A stretch of 30,289 bases of DNA from PALSA-1196 sp036833805. Its GTDB lineage: Bacteria > Pseudomonadota > Gammaproteobacteria > Steroidobacterales > Steroidobacteraceae. The DNA lies in assembly GCA_036833805.1 (NCBI GenBank), contig DAITPA010000019.1, forward strand, positions 1 through 30,289, given 5' to 3'. Below the pieces are notes generated by a model, which saw nothing but the letters and a program-made list of their open reading frames with translations, made no database searches and was not told the origin of the DNA. The translations under genes were made by a program, and so were the position numbers. The first letter of the stretch is position 1, and the number at the start of each line of letters is the position of its first letter. Positions 14,839 through 22,464 of this stretch are shown piece by piece.

Positions 14839-15168
14839 ATGATTTCCGATTCGGTTCAACTCCTGCGCCTGCGGGTGCTCGCCGAGGCTGATCCCGCGGC
14901 GCTGCAGCGCGTGCTCGAGCGCTTTTTGAATCTCAATGTCCTGCCGCGCCGTGTCGTCGCCGAATTCGGCACGGGCAACAGCCTGCATATTCAGGTCGAC
15001 ATCGCTGGTGTCAGCGAACGGCGCCTGTCGCTCATTGCGGCGAAGATCGAGCAGGTGCCGTGCGTACTGCGGCCTTCTGGAGTCGCGGCTGATGAGGCAG
15101 GCGCCGCGCTCAATGAAAATCCCGCGACTGCGTGGCAAGTCCGCCGAGCCAACGGCTGTAGTCCCTGA
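14839..15168 (+). CDS. Small ACT-like protein
   Basis: This 109-residue protein reads as a single ACT-type beta-alpha-beta-beta-alpha-beta domain over residues 6-80. It has LLRLRVLAEADPAALQRVLERF, then VLPRRVVAEF and LHIQVDIAGVSERRLSLIAAKI. The pattern is like small regulatory subunits or stand-alone ACT proteins that sense amino acids. No ilvB-like large subunit is present. The last 59 bases overlap the 3' end of dnaE2 on the other strand, and the C-terminal tail after about residue 85 is low quality. The Shine-Dalgarno is weak. Function unknown. Confidence 0.6.
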   Translation: MISDSVQLLRLRVLAEADPAALQRVLERFLNLNVLPRRVVAEFGTGNSLHIQVDIAGVSERRLSLIAAKIEQVPCVLRPSGVAADEAGAALNENPATAWQVRRANGCSP

Positions 15169-18100
15169 TTTTCTGCGCGATCACATGGATGACGTTGGAT
15201 GCGCTCTGCAGCTCGCCCTCCACGATGATGAGGCGCGCTCCAAATATGGCCTCGCGCTGGGCGGTCTGGATTTTGGGCCAGACGATGAGGTTGCTGATGC
15301 CCGTCTCATCTTCCAATGACATGAAAATCACTCCCGAAGCGGTTTCCGGGCGCTGCCGGTGAGTGACGATGCCGGCCACCCGCACGCGCCGGCCGCTTTT
15401 GAGATGCGCCAGGTCCGTCGCGCGGTATACCTGCAGGCGATCGAAACGGGAACGCAGTAGGGCGAGCGGATGTCGGCCGAGGGTTAAGCCAAGGCCTGCA
15501 TAGTCCGCGGCGATCTCCTGGCCTTCCGTGGCTGGCGGCAGCATGAGGGCGGGTTCTTTGGCCGAAGCACCGGCGAGCGCCCCCGGCAGACGCTCGACGC
15601 CGAGAGCCTGCCAGTGAGCGGCGCGACGATGTCCGGCCAAGGTATTCAAAGCGCCGGCGCGCGCCAGAACGTCGAGCGAACGGCGAGTGAGGCTCGCGCG
15701 ATGTGCAAGATCATCGATGCTGGCGAAGCGCCCATGGCTCCTGTTGCTCACGATGCCGCGCCCTTGCTCTTCTGCAAGACCCGAGATCATGCAGAGCCCG
15801 AGCCGCACGACGGGATGACCCTCTGCATTGGGTTCCAAAGTGCAGTACCAATCACTTCTTTGAACATCGACGGGATGAAACGTGACGCCATGGCGGCGCG
15901 CATCGTTCACCAGCTGCGCGGGTGCATAAAATCCCATCGGCCAGCTGTTGAGAAGGCCTGCGACGAAGGCCGCGGGCTCATGACAGCGCAGCCACGAGGA
16001 GGTGTAGGCAAGGAGAGCAAAGGAGGCGGCGTGGGACTCGGGGAAACCATAGCTGCCGAAACCTAAGATCTGCTGATAAATTTGGGCTGCGAACTGCGGC
16101 GTGTAGCCGCGCTCGTGCATGCCTTGAAGGAGCTTGTCGCGGAACTGCTCAAGGCCGCCGCGACGCTGCCACGCCGCCATCGAGCGGCGCACCAGGTCCG
16201 CCTCACCCGGGGTGAAGCCGGCGGCGACGATGGCAATCTCCATCACCTGTTCCTGAAAGAGCGGCACGCCACAGGTGCGCTTCAACACTTTCTCAAGCGC
16301 AGCACTCGGATACTCGACCTCTTCCTCTCCCTGCCGGCGGCGCAGGTACGGATGCACCATGCCGCCTTGAATCGGTCCGGGGCGAATGATGGCGACCTGA
16401 ATCACGAGATCGTAGTAGCAGCGCGGCTTCAGGCGCGGCAGCATCGTCATCTGTGCGCGTGATTCGACCTGAAAAACACCGATGGATTCGCCGCGGCAGA
16501 GCATGTCATAGGTCGCGGCATCGCCGTCGGGGATATCCTCCATCCTGAAGGGCCGGCCGCGAAACAGGCTGACGAGATCAAGTGCTCGACGCACGGCGGT
16601 GAGCATGCCGAGCGCAAGACAATCCACTTTCAAAAGGCCCAGGGATTCAAGATCGTTCTTGTCCCATTGAATGACGGTCCGATCGACCATCGCGGCGTTC
16701 TCAATGGGCACGAGCGTCGACAAGGGATGCTGTGAGATCACAAAGCCGCCCACGTGCTGCGAAAGATGACGCGGAAAGCCGATGAGTTGGTTGACGAGCA
16801 CGACGAGCTGGCGCGCCACGCGCACCTGCGGATCAAATCCCAGCTTCACGAGCTGCTCTGGCAGCTGCGATGCACCGTCGAACCATTGCAGGGATTGCGA
16901 CAGTGCATTTACCACCTTGAGCGACAGGCCGAGTGCCTTGCCGACATCGCGCACCGCCATGCGGCGGCGGTAGCAGATGACGGTCGCAGCGAGCGCCGTG
17001 CGGTGGCGGCCGTACCTGTTATAGACGTACTGAATGACCTCCTCGCGACGCTCATGCTCGAAGTCAATGTCGATGTCCGGCGGCTCGGCGCGCTCCTTGG
17101 AGACGAAGCGTTCGAAGAGCATGCTGACGCGCGCCGGGTCGACCGCAGTGACGCCCAGGCAATAGCAGACGGCGGAATTCGCGGCGCTGCCGCGGCCCTG
17201 GCAGAGAATGTTCTGGGAGCGCGCGAAGCGCACCATGTCCTCGACGGTAAGGAAATAGTGCTCGTAGCGCAGCACGGCAATGAGTGCGAGCTCTTTGTCG
17301 ATCTGCGCTCGAACCTCACAGGGCGTGCCCGCGGGCCAGCGACGCGCGGCGCCTTCCAGGGTCAATTTGCGCAGGTGCTCAAGGGCGCTCACTCCTTTGG
17401 GCACGAGCTCTTCGGGATATTCGTAGTGCAGAGCATCGAGCGAGAAGGAACACGCGCTTGCGATGTCGAGCGTCGCCGCGAGGAGCTCGCAAGGGTAGAG
17501 CTTGCGCAGCGTCGCAAGCGGCCGCAGGTGCCGCTCGCCGTTCGCGAATGCCGCACGACCGATCTGATCGACCGTGGTTCCAAGGCGTACCGCCGTCAAG
17601 ACATCGTGCAAAGGCCGCCGTTCGCGCAGGTGATAGTGCACGTCCCCTACTGCAACGAGTGGCAGACCGTTCTCGGCGCCGAGTTTGCGCAGCGTCTTGA
17701 GGCGCCGCTCGCTGTCCTGCGCAAGTCCATGCGTGAAGGCAAGGTAGCGCCCGGAGAGGGCAAGCTGTGCGAACCAGCGAACGACATCCTCATCGACGCC
17801 GGCGGCCGGCATGCAAAGACCGATGCAGTGCCCGAGGCCGTCTTCAAAGGCTTCGCGGGAGATGGCATAAGTGCCCTTTTTCGAGCGGCACCGCGCCTGC
17901 GTGATGAATTCGCACAGCTGGGTGTAGGCCTCATGATTGGGCGCGAGCAGGACGACGCGCTCTTCTTGGGGGAAGCGAAACTGGCTGCCAATAATTAATT
18001 TGATGCCGGCGTCTTTTGCCGCGTCGTGCGCGCGTACGATGCCGGCGAGCGAGCACTCATCGGTGATCGCAAGCGCCGCATAACCGAGCTGCTGCGCACG

Positions 18101-18178
18101 CCCGACGAGCTCATACGGATGCGAAGCGCCGCGCTGAAAGCTGAAATGGCTCGCGCACAGAAGCTCGGCGTAGCTCAT
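15110..18178 (-). CDS. dnaE2: Error-prone DNA polymerase DnaE2 (ImuC)
   Basis: This 1022-residue C-family polymerase has an N-terminal PHP domain (SHFSFQRGASHPYELVGRA, ITDECSLAGIVRAH). The palm has the QGRGSAANSAVCY block (327-339) and catalytic carboxylates in PDIDIDFEHERREEVI (367-382). The fingers region has SQHVGGFVISQHPL, and the C-terminal OB domain has VRVAGIVTHRQRP then ISNLIVWP. The length and the imuA-imuB context separate it from the replicative DnaE (about 1160 residues). With ImuA and ImuB it forms the mutasome that bypasses DNA lesions after SOS induction. ATG 18178 overlaps the imuB stop by four bases (ATGA), so the genes are coupled. The 3' end overlaps a convergent small gene. 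Confidence 0.95.
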   Translation of the reverse strand: MSYAELLCASHFSFQRGASHPYELVGRAQQLGYAALAITDECSLAGIVRAHDAAKDAGIKLIIGSQFRFPQEERVVLLAPNHEAYTQLCEFITQARCRSKKGTYAISREAFEDGLGHCIGLCMPAAGVDEDVVRWFAQLALSGRYLAFTHGLAQDSERRLKTLRKLGAENGLPLVAVGDVHYHLRERRPLHDVLTAVRLGTTVDQIGRAAFANGERHLRPLATLRKLYPCELLAATLDIASACSFSLDALHYEYPEELVPKGVSALEHLRKLTLEGAARRWPAGTPCEVRAQIDKELALIAVLRYEHYFLTVEDMVRFARSQNILCQGRGSAANSAVCYCLGVTAVDPARVSMLFERFVSKERAEPPDIDIDFEHERREEVIQYVYNRYGRHRTALAATVICYRRRMAVRDVGKALGLSLKVVNALSQSLQWFDGASQLPEQLVKLGFDPQVRVARQLVVLVNQLIGFPRHLSQHVGGFVISQHPLSTLVPIENAAMVDRTVIQWDKNDLESLGLLKVDCLALGMLTAVRRALDLVSLFRGRPFRMEDIPDGDAATYDMLCRGESIGVFQVESRAQMTMLPRLKPRCYYDLVIQVAIIRPGPIQGGMVHPYLRRRQGEEEVEYPSAALEKVLKRTCGVPLFQEQVMEIAIVAAGFTPGEADLVRRSMAAWQRRGGLEQFRDKLLQGMHERGYTPQFAAQIYQQILGFGSYGFPESHAASFALLAYTSSWLRCHEPAAFVAGLLNSWPMGFYAPAQLVNDARRHGVTFHPVDVQRSDWYCTLEPNAEGHPVVRLGLCMISGLAEEQGRGIVSNRSHGRFASIDDLAHRASLTRRSLDVLARAGALNTLAGHRRAAHWQALGVERLPGALAGASAKEPALMLPPATEGQEIAADYAGLGLTLGRHPLALLRSRFDRLQVYRATDLAHLKSGRRVRVAGIVTHRQRPETASGVIFMSLEDETGISNLIVWPKIQTAQREAIFGARLIIVEGELQSASNVIHVIAQKIRDYSRWLGGLATQSRDFH

Positions 18179-19392
18179 GCCCAGATGCCCTGCAGGAACC
18201 AGCGCGAGGTTGCCGCTTCCCGGTACAGCCACCAGCGACTGCCTTCCGCGGTTTGTGCGATGTAGTAGTCGCGGCTCGAATCCTCTCCCGTCCACCAGCC
18301 CGCTTCGATCCGCTCGGGTTTCCCGAGAAGCTTGGGTAGCCGCTGAATCGGCCGCGGCGAAAGCAGCCACAAGGGCCGATCGGGAAAGGCCGGCGGAAGA
18401 TCGGAAGTTGCTGCTCCATCCTCCACACACCAGGCTTTCTCGGGGCGATGATCATCGCGCAAGCCAAGGCGCCGCACGGCCTGATCACCGAGGCGTGCGC
18501 GCAGTTTATCGAGAAGGTCGGACCAACCGGCATCATTGCGCTGTCCTTCATCCCACAGGTGCAGCTGCGTATCGCGCAAGGCGACGAAGCGCTCGACGGC
18601 GAGCCTGATCTCCATCACGGCGCCGGGCAGCTGCGTGCGCTCCAGCTTTTCGCGCACCAGGGCAAAGAGCCGCAGCGCATCGCGCTGCGGATCGGTGGTG
18701 CGCAATATCAGCACGGTATCCGCATGATCATGATGGCGGAAGGCCACGTTGAGCGTCTGCAGCGCGGCATCCCGCCCGCGCAGATAACCCTGCAATTCGT
18801 ACAGGATGCGCCGCAGCGGAAAGAGCAATCCTTCGACCGTCTTCACCGCTTCTGCGAAATCGAATCTGCGATGATAGGTCTGCGGGGCGCGGTAAGGTTT
18901 GCGCGGATCCGGGCGCTCGCCGAGCAGTCGTTGCAGATAGTCCGTGAGCTGCATGCCCCAGCGCCGCGCCAGTGCAGCGCGCGGCAGAGCGAGCAGCTCT
19001 CCTACGGTCGTCACTCCGCTTGCCTGCAAGCCGCCGATGACTGCGGGAAACAGGGCAAGTTCATTGAGCGGCAGCGATGCAATCGCCTGCTGCAGCTGAT
19101 TGAGCTTGAGGACGGGCAGCACCTGCGGTTGTCGGGTGAGGAGTGCCGCGGCTTCCGGGGTGGGCGCTACGCCCGTGGTGGCGGTAAGCCCGAGCGCAGT
19201 TAAGCCCGCCGCCACTTTCTCGAGAAGCACAGCAAGACCGCTGAAATAGCGCAGGCTCGAGCCGATCTCGAGCCACAAGAGCCAGCGCTCAGTGTCGAAA
19301 CAGACGCAACTACTGAATTGTCCCGCCCAGCTGGCAAGCGCTTTCAGGGCGTGTTTGTCCTGAACGGGAGAGGAAATGCACAGCCACAGCAC
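18175..19392 (-). CDS. imuB: ImuB, catalytically inactive Y-family polymerase-like protein
   Basis: This 405-residue protein follows the Y-family layout but lacks the catalytic acidic triad. It begins MLWLCISSPVQDKHALKAL where active polymerases have a DxDxFFAxVE motif. A helix-hairpin-helix segment (LQASGVTTVGELLALPRAALARRWG) is followed by a little-finger-like region. The family's C-terminal block is clear: RIEAGWWTGEDSSRDYYIAQ, then RWWLYRE and WFLQGIWA. ImuB links DnaE2 to the sliding clamp. It is somewhat shorter than many ImuB proteins (about 450-500 residues) and its N-terminus looks trimmed, so an earlier non-ATG start or a compact variant is possible. It lies 12 bases after imuA. Confidence 0.9.
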   Translation of the reverse strand: MLWLCISSPVQDKHALKALASWAGQFSSCVCFDTERWLLWLEIGSSLRYFSGLAVLLEKVAAGLTALGLTATTGVAPTPEAAALLTRQPQVLPVLKLNQLQQAIASLPLNELALFPAVIGGLQASGVTTVGELLALPRAALARRWGMQLTDYLQRLLGERPDPRKPYRAPQTYHRRFDFAEAVKTVEGLLFPLRRILYELQGYLRGRDAALQTLNVAFRHHDHADTVLILRTTDPQRDALRLFALVREKLERTQLPGAVMEIRLAVERFVALRDTQLHLWDEGQRNDAGWSDLLDKLRARLGDQAVRRLGLRDDHRPEKAWCVEDGAATSDLPPAFPDRPLWLLSPRPIQRLPKLLGKPERIEAGWWTGEDSSRDYYIAQTAEGSRWWLYREAATSRWFLQGIWA

Positions 19393-19404
19393 GACAGTGT
19401 CTCA

Positions 19405-20034
19405 TCAAACACTGGTGTCAACAGGAAGGAACACGAAACCGGCGCGCCCACCGCGGGCCTTCAACACTTCCACACCCAGCGCACTAGGCGCCGGCCGCAA
19501 CACGATGCGCAGCGCTGCGGGCGAGGAATTATTGAGTGTTACGGCGGGCCGATAGATAAAGGCGAGGGACTGTCCTGCTTCGGCTGCGAGTTGCAGACGA
19601 CGCAAAGGCCGGTCAGCAATCGCGGAGCTCCACAAGAGCACAGCTCCCGCTGCTCCCTCGCGCAGGGTCTGTTCCGCTGCCCAGCGCGCATCCTCATCCT
19701 GGGCCGCATCGATCCACAGCACCCGCGGCAGCGGCAAACCCGCGCGCAACAAAGCCGGGGCGTACGGAATGTACGGCGGGCGCACGAAAACAATATGCCG
19801 CTTCTCATCGCACAGCCGTTTGAGGGTTGTGCGCAGCACATCGACTTCACCGATGCCTTCTATTAAAGGAACGAGCTCTGTCAGAGCTCCGATCGGCCAG
19901 CCGCCGCCGGGCAGTAAGGCATCGAGCGCCGCATGGCCAGTGGAGCGGGCTTTGACGGCTGCAAGCTCATGCCCACGCCAGACTCCCGGGATCTGCTCCA
20001 GGGGAAGGCGGGAAAGAGGGCTCGGTAGAGGCAT
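19405..20034 (-). CDS. imuA: ImuA, RecA-like translesion synthesis protein
   Basis: This 209-residue protein has the ImuA signature: HELAAVKARSTGHAALDALLPGGGWPIGALTELV (about 22-55), a RecA/SulA-like segment. A Walker-B-like strand (PLPRVLWIDAAQDEDARWAAEQ) and a Leu-rich core follow. In other bacteria ImuA interacts with RecA and with ImuB in damage-induced mutagenesis. It is the first gene of the minus-strand operon imuA-imuB-dnaE2, starting at ATG 20034. A LexA-like box lies about 30 bases upstream. Confidence 0.92.
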   Translation of the reverse strand: MPLPSPLSRLPLEQIPGVWRGHELAAVKARSTGHAALDALLPGGGWPIGALTELVPLIEGIGEVDVLRTTLKRLCDEKRHIVFVRPPYIPYAPALLRAGLPLPRVLWIDAAQDEDARWAAEQTLREGAAGAVLLWSSAIADRPLRRLQLAAEAGQSLAFIYRPAVTLNNSSPAALRIVLRPAPSALGVEVLKARGGRAGFVFLPVDTSV

Positions 20035-20062
20035 GGACTACAGAGCCTATATAAATGTACAG

Positions 20063-20082
20063 TACTAGACAAATACACAGTA
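20063..20082 (-). promoter_or_regulatory. LexA-like SOS box upstream of imuA
   Basis: On the minus strand the site reads TACTGT, eight bases, CTAGTA. The left half matches the enterobacterial LexA consensus TACTGT-N8-ACAGTA perfectly, and the right half matches at four of six. A further TACTGT half-site overlaps its end (20064-20059), giving two half-sites 18 bp apart. The surroundings are AT-rich. The site sits 29-48 bases before the imuA ATG, where a repressor would block the promoter. Confidence 0.6.
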
Positions 20083-20170
20083 ATAATAATATTATAAATC
20101 ATCATGTTACAAGAATAGCAGGCGGCTCTGTTGATCGGCTTTCTTGCTTCGATAAGGCAGTCGCGGCTTA

Positions 20171-20176
20171 TATAAT
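20171..20176 (+). promoter_or_regulatory. Promoter -10 candidate for the dehydratase gene
   Basis: A perfect TATAAT lies 29 bases before the short upstream reading frame. The best -35 at 17-bp spacing is TTCGAT (20148-20153), which is weak. Confidence 0.4.
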
Positions 20177-20204
20177 GAATCGCCTCACGAAACAGGGGGT
20201 TAGC

Positions 20205-20243
20205 ATGACTGTCAAACAAGAATCGCTACGCAGACTGCCGTGA
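20205..20243 (+). CDS. 12-residue upstream reading frame coupled to the dehydratase
   Basis: ATG 20205 has a strong Shine-Dalgarno (AGGGGG) and opens a 12-codon frame, MTVKQESLRRLP. It ends at TGA 20241-20243, one base before the ATG of the dehydratase gene, which itself has no ribosome-binding site. This looks like translational coupling through a short leader. A small indel that split the true N-terminus from the enzyme is the alternative. The peptide has no run of regulatory amino acids, so classical attenuation is unlikely. Confidence 0.45.
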   Translation: MTVKQESLRRLP

Positions 20244-20244
20244 C

Positions 20245-21201
20245 ATGGGCCTGACCCTGGCGCTCATCCGCGAAGCCCACGCGCGCATCAAGGACAAGAT
20301 CAAGCGCACCCCCGTGCTGACGAGCGCAACGCTTGACGCGCAGGCGCGCGCGCGACTTTTCTTCAAGTGCGAGAACTTCCAGAAAGTCGGCGCATTCAAG
20401 GCGCGTGGGGCGACTAACGCCGTCTTCTTGCTTTCCGATGAGGAAGCCCGACGCGGAGTCGCTACGCATTCGTCCGGCAACCATGCTGCGGCGCTCGCGC
20501 GCGCGGCGGCCTTGCGCGGCATTCCCGCTCATATCGTCATGCCCAATAATGCATCGCGGGCGAAGCAGGCTGCGGTCGCGCGCTATGGCGGGCGCATTGT
20601 CTTGTGTGAGCCCACGCTCGCAGCGCGCGAAAGCACTTGCGCGCGCCTGGTCGCCGACACCGGGGCTGCACTCATTCATCCCTATGATGATGTGCGCGTG
20701 ATGGCGGGGCAGGGCACGACGGCGGTGGAGCTGCTCGAGAGCATTCCCGAGCTCGATCTACTCCTGTGTCCGGTCGGCGGCGGCGGGCACTTGAGCGGTG
20801 TTGCAGTCGCGGGCAAGAGTCTGAAACCCAGCATCCGTATCGTAGGCGTCGAGCCCGCTGGTGCGGACGATGCATATCGCTCCTTCAAAGCCGGCCACAT
20901 CATTCCGAGCGTCAATCCGCAAACCATCGCGGATGGCTTGAGAAGCTCGCTCGGCAAGCACACCTTTCCCGAGATCCAACGCTACGTCGATGAGATTGTC
21001 ACGGTGTCCGAGGAGTCGATCGTGCGCGCGATGCGCACGATCTGGGAAGTGATGAAGATCATCATCGAGCCATCCGCTGCGGTGCCCTATGCAGCACTTC
21101 TGGAAGACAAGCTCAATATCGCGGACAAGCGCGTCGGCATCATCCTAAGCGGCGGCAACCTCGATTTGGATACGCTGCCGTGGGCGAAGCCGTGCGGTTG
21201 A
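20245..21201 (+). CDS. PLP-dependent threonine/serine dehydratase-like enzyme
   Basis: This 318-residue fold-type II PLP enzyme has the Schiff-base lysine Lys52 in GAFKARGA and the substrate loop SSGNHA (76-81). The phosphate-binding GGGG is at 178-181, and a C-terminal SGGN (near 305) contacts the pyridine ring. There is no ACT domain, so it is the short catabolic type, which includes threonine dehydratase, serine racemase and threo-3-hydroxyaspartate ammonia-lyase; sequence alone does not separate them. ATG 20245 has no Shine-Dalgarno and follows a 12-codon frame by one base. It is divergent from imuA and faces DUF1993 tail to tail. Confidence 0.88.
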   Translation: MGLTLALIREAHARIKDKIKRTPVLTSATLDAQARARLFFKCENFQKVGAFKARGATNAVFLLSDEEARRGVATHSSGNHAAALARAAALRGIPAHIVMPNNASRAKQAAVARYGGRIVLCEPTLAARESTCARLVADTGAALIHPYDDVRVMAGQGTTAVELLESIPELDLLLCPVGGGGHLSGVAVAGKSLKPSIRIVGVEPAGADDAYRSFKAGHIIPSVNPQTIADGLRSSLGKHTFPEIQRYVDEIVTVSEESIVRAMRTIWEVMKIIIEPSAAVPYAALLEDKLNIADKRVGIILSGGNLDLDTLPWAKPCG

Positions 21202-21224
21202 AGCGACGTTTTGCGTGGCGTACT

Positions 21225-21731
21225 TCAGGGCTTGCCGAGGAAATCCTGTTTGCCGAGCTCCACGCCCGAGTGCCGCAGGATGTTGTAGGCCGTGGTGATA
21301 TGGAAATACAGATTCGGCAGAATGTGGTTTTGCAGATAAGGCAGGCCCTGCATCGTCTTGGTGCTGCTGCGCGTCTGCCAAGTGATGGTCCGGTCTTCGG
21401 AGCCATCAAACTGTTCCGCCTTCAACGTCTCCAGGTAAGCGACGGTCTTGCGAATCCGTGCCACGAGCTCGGGGAAGGTCGTTTCGTTGTCTTCCTGCGC
21501 GGGCACTTCGACCCCGGCAAGACGCGCCGCGCCGCCGCGCGCCGCCTCGGTCGCGATTTGGATCTGCCGCACGAGCGGAAACATGTCGGGAAAGAGCCGG
21601 CTGTTGATCAGCACCTTGGGATCGATCTTCTTCGCGTCTGCGTGCGCCGCCCCCTTGTTGAGAATCGCGACCAAATTGTTGAGCTGGCGCGTGAATGCGG
21701 TAACCGAGGCCTGATACATCGAAAGTTTCAT
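21225..21731 (-). CDS. DUF1993 family protein
   Basis: This 168-residue helical protein matches DUF1993. The N-terminus MKLSMYQASVTAFTRQLNNLVAIL is followed by LINSRLFPDMFPLVRQIQIATEAARGGAARLAG, then FPELVARIRKTVAYL and PNLYFHITTAYNILRHSGVELGKQDFLG. The family is predicted to form a DinB-like four-helix bundle, and its function is not established. The start is clear, with AGGAG six bases before ATG 21731. A 24-bp perfect palindrome lies 14 bases farther upstream. Confidence 0.88.
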   Translation of the reverse strand: MKLSMYQASVTAFTRQLNNLVAILNKGAAHADAKKIDPKVLINSRLFPDMFPLVRQIQIATEAARGGAARLAGVEVPAQEDNETTFPELVARIRKTVAYLETLKAEQFDGSEDRTITWQTRSSTKTMQGLPYLQNHILPNLYFHITTAYNILRHSGVELGKQDFLGKP

Positions 21732-21744
21732 GCATGTCTCCTTA

Positions 21745-21768
21745 CGCTTTGGCCGATCGGCCAAAGCG
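21745..21768. promoter_or_regulatory. 24-bp perfect palindrome upstream of the DUF1993 gene
   Basis: The half-site CGCTTTGGCCGA is followed directly by its exact reverse complement, centred between 21756 and 21757. It lies 14 bases before the DUF1993 start codon, next to the ribosome-binding site. It could be a repressor operator or an RNA hairpin that masks or stabilises the leader. The next gene (21832) faces away, so a divergent role is also possible. Confidence 0.6.
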
Positions 21769-21831
21769 AGCGCAGGGTACCCGGAATGCGCCGACGAGTC
21801 ATGCTTTTAGACGCCCCGCTAGCGCATCGCG

Positions 21832-22419
21832 ATGTCAGGTAATACGGCGCGGATCGCGGCTATCGTGCTCGCCGCCGGCGCATCACGCCGCATGGGAACA
21901 AACAAGCTCCTCCTGCCGCTCGACGGCGAGCCCCTCGTGCGCCGCGCCTGTCAGCGCGCCTTAGCCGCGGGTTTTGATCTGCTCATTGTCGTCTTGGGTC
22001 ACGAGGCCGCGCGCGTGCAGGCGGCACTAGCCGGGCTCGACTGTCGGTTCGCCTTCAACGCCGATAGCGGCGGCCCGATGAGTAGCTCATTGCACGCAGG
22101 ACTTGAATGCGTGCCGCATGCCGCGGACGCTGCAGTTGTCATGCTCGCCGACATGGTCAATGTGACGGAGCAAATGCTGCGAGCGCTTGCAACGGCGGCG
22201 GAATCGTCCGCGGCGCCCCTCATAACCTCGCGTTACGGCAGCACGTCAGCCCCGCCCGTGCTGTTCCGGCGCGTACTCTTCCCGGAGCTTCTCGCCACAG
22301 CGGGTGAGGGCTGCGGGCAGGCGGTAATCGATCGCCATCGTGCGCAGGCGCTAGTCGTGGACGCGCCACTTGCCGCGCTCCTTGACGTTGATACCCCTGA
22401 GGAATTTGCGAATCTTTGA
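21832..22419 (+). CDS. MocA/MobA-like nucleotidyltransferase
   Basis: This 195-residue protein has the nucleotide-binding signature LAAGASRRMGTNKLLLPLDGEPLV (about 12-35). It is followed by SGGPMSSSLHAGL, the metal site VVMLADMVNV (LxDM) and the C-terminal DVDTPEEFANL. This is the MobA-like NTP-transferase family, closest in pattern to MocA, which adds CMP to molybdopterin. No molybdoenzyme or coxL-type gene lies nearby, so a molybdenum-cofactor role is by family only. No clear Shine-Dalgarno precedes ATG 21832. It is convergent with the LysR gene. Confidence 0.85.
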   Translation: MSGNTARIAAIVLAAGASRRMGTNKLLLPLDGEPLVRRACQRALAAGFDLLIVVLGHEAARVQAALAGLDCRFAFNADSGGPMSSSLHAGLECVPHAADAAVVMLADMVNVTEQMLRALATAAESSAAPLITSRYGSTSAPPVLFRRVLFPELLATAGEGCGQAVIDRHRAQALVVDAPLAALLDVDTPEEFANL

Positions 22420-22429
22420 TTGCAGCTCA

Positions 22430-22453
22430 ATGCCTGCGTCGCCCGGCAGGCAT
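22430..22453. terminator. Hairpin between convergent genes
   Basis: ATGCCTGC (22430-22437) and GCAGGCAT (22446-22453) form a perfect 8-bp stem with an eight-base loop between the ends of the MocA-like and LysR genes. It could serve both strands. There is no T run on either side. Confidence 0.4.
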
Positions 22454-22464
22454 GTCGACAACAC

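Noticed and set aside
16754..17998. A 414-codon open frame on the plus strand
   Set aside because: It is fully antisense to dnaE2, which has clear polymerase motifs throughout. Long antisense frames are common in GC-rich genes.
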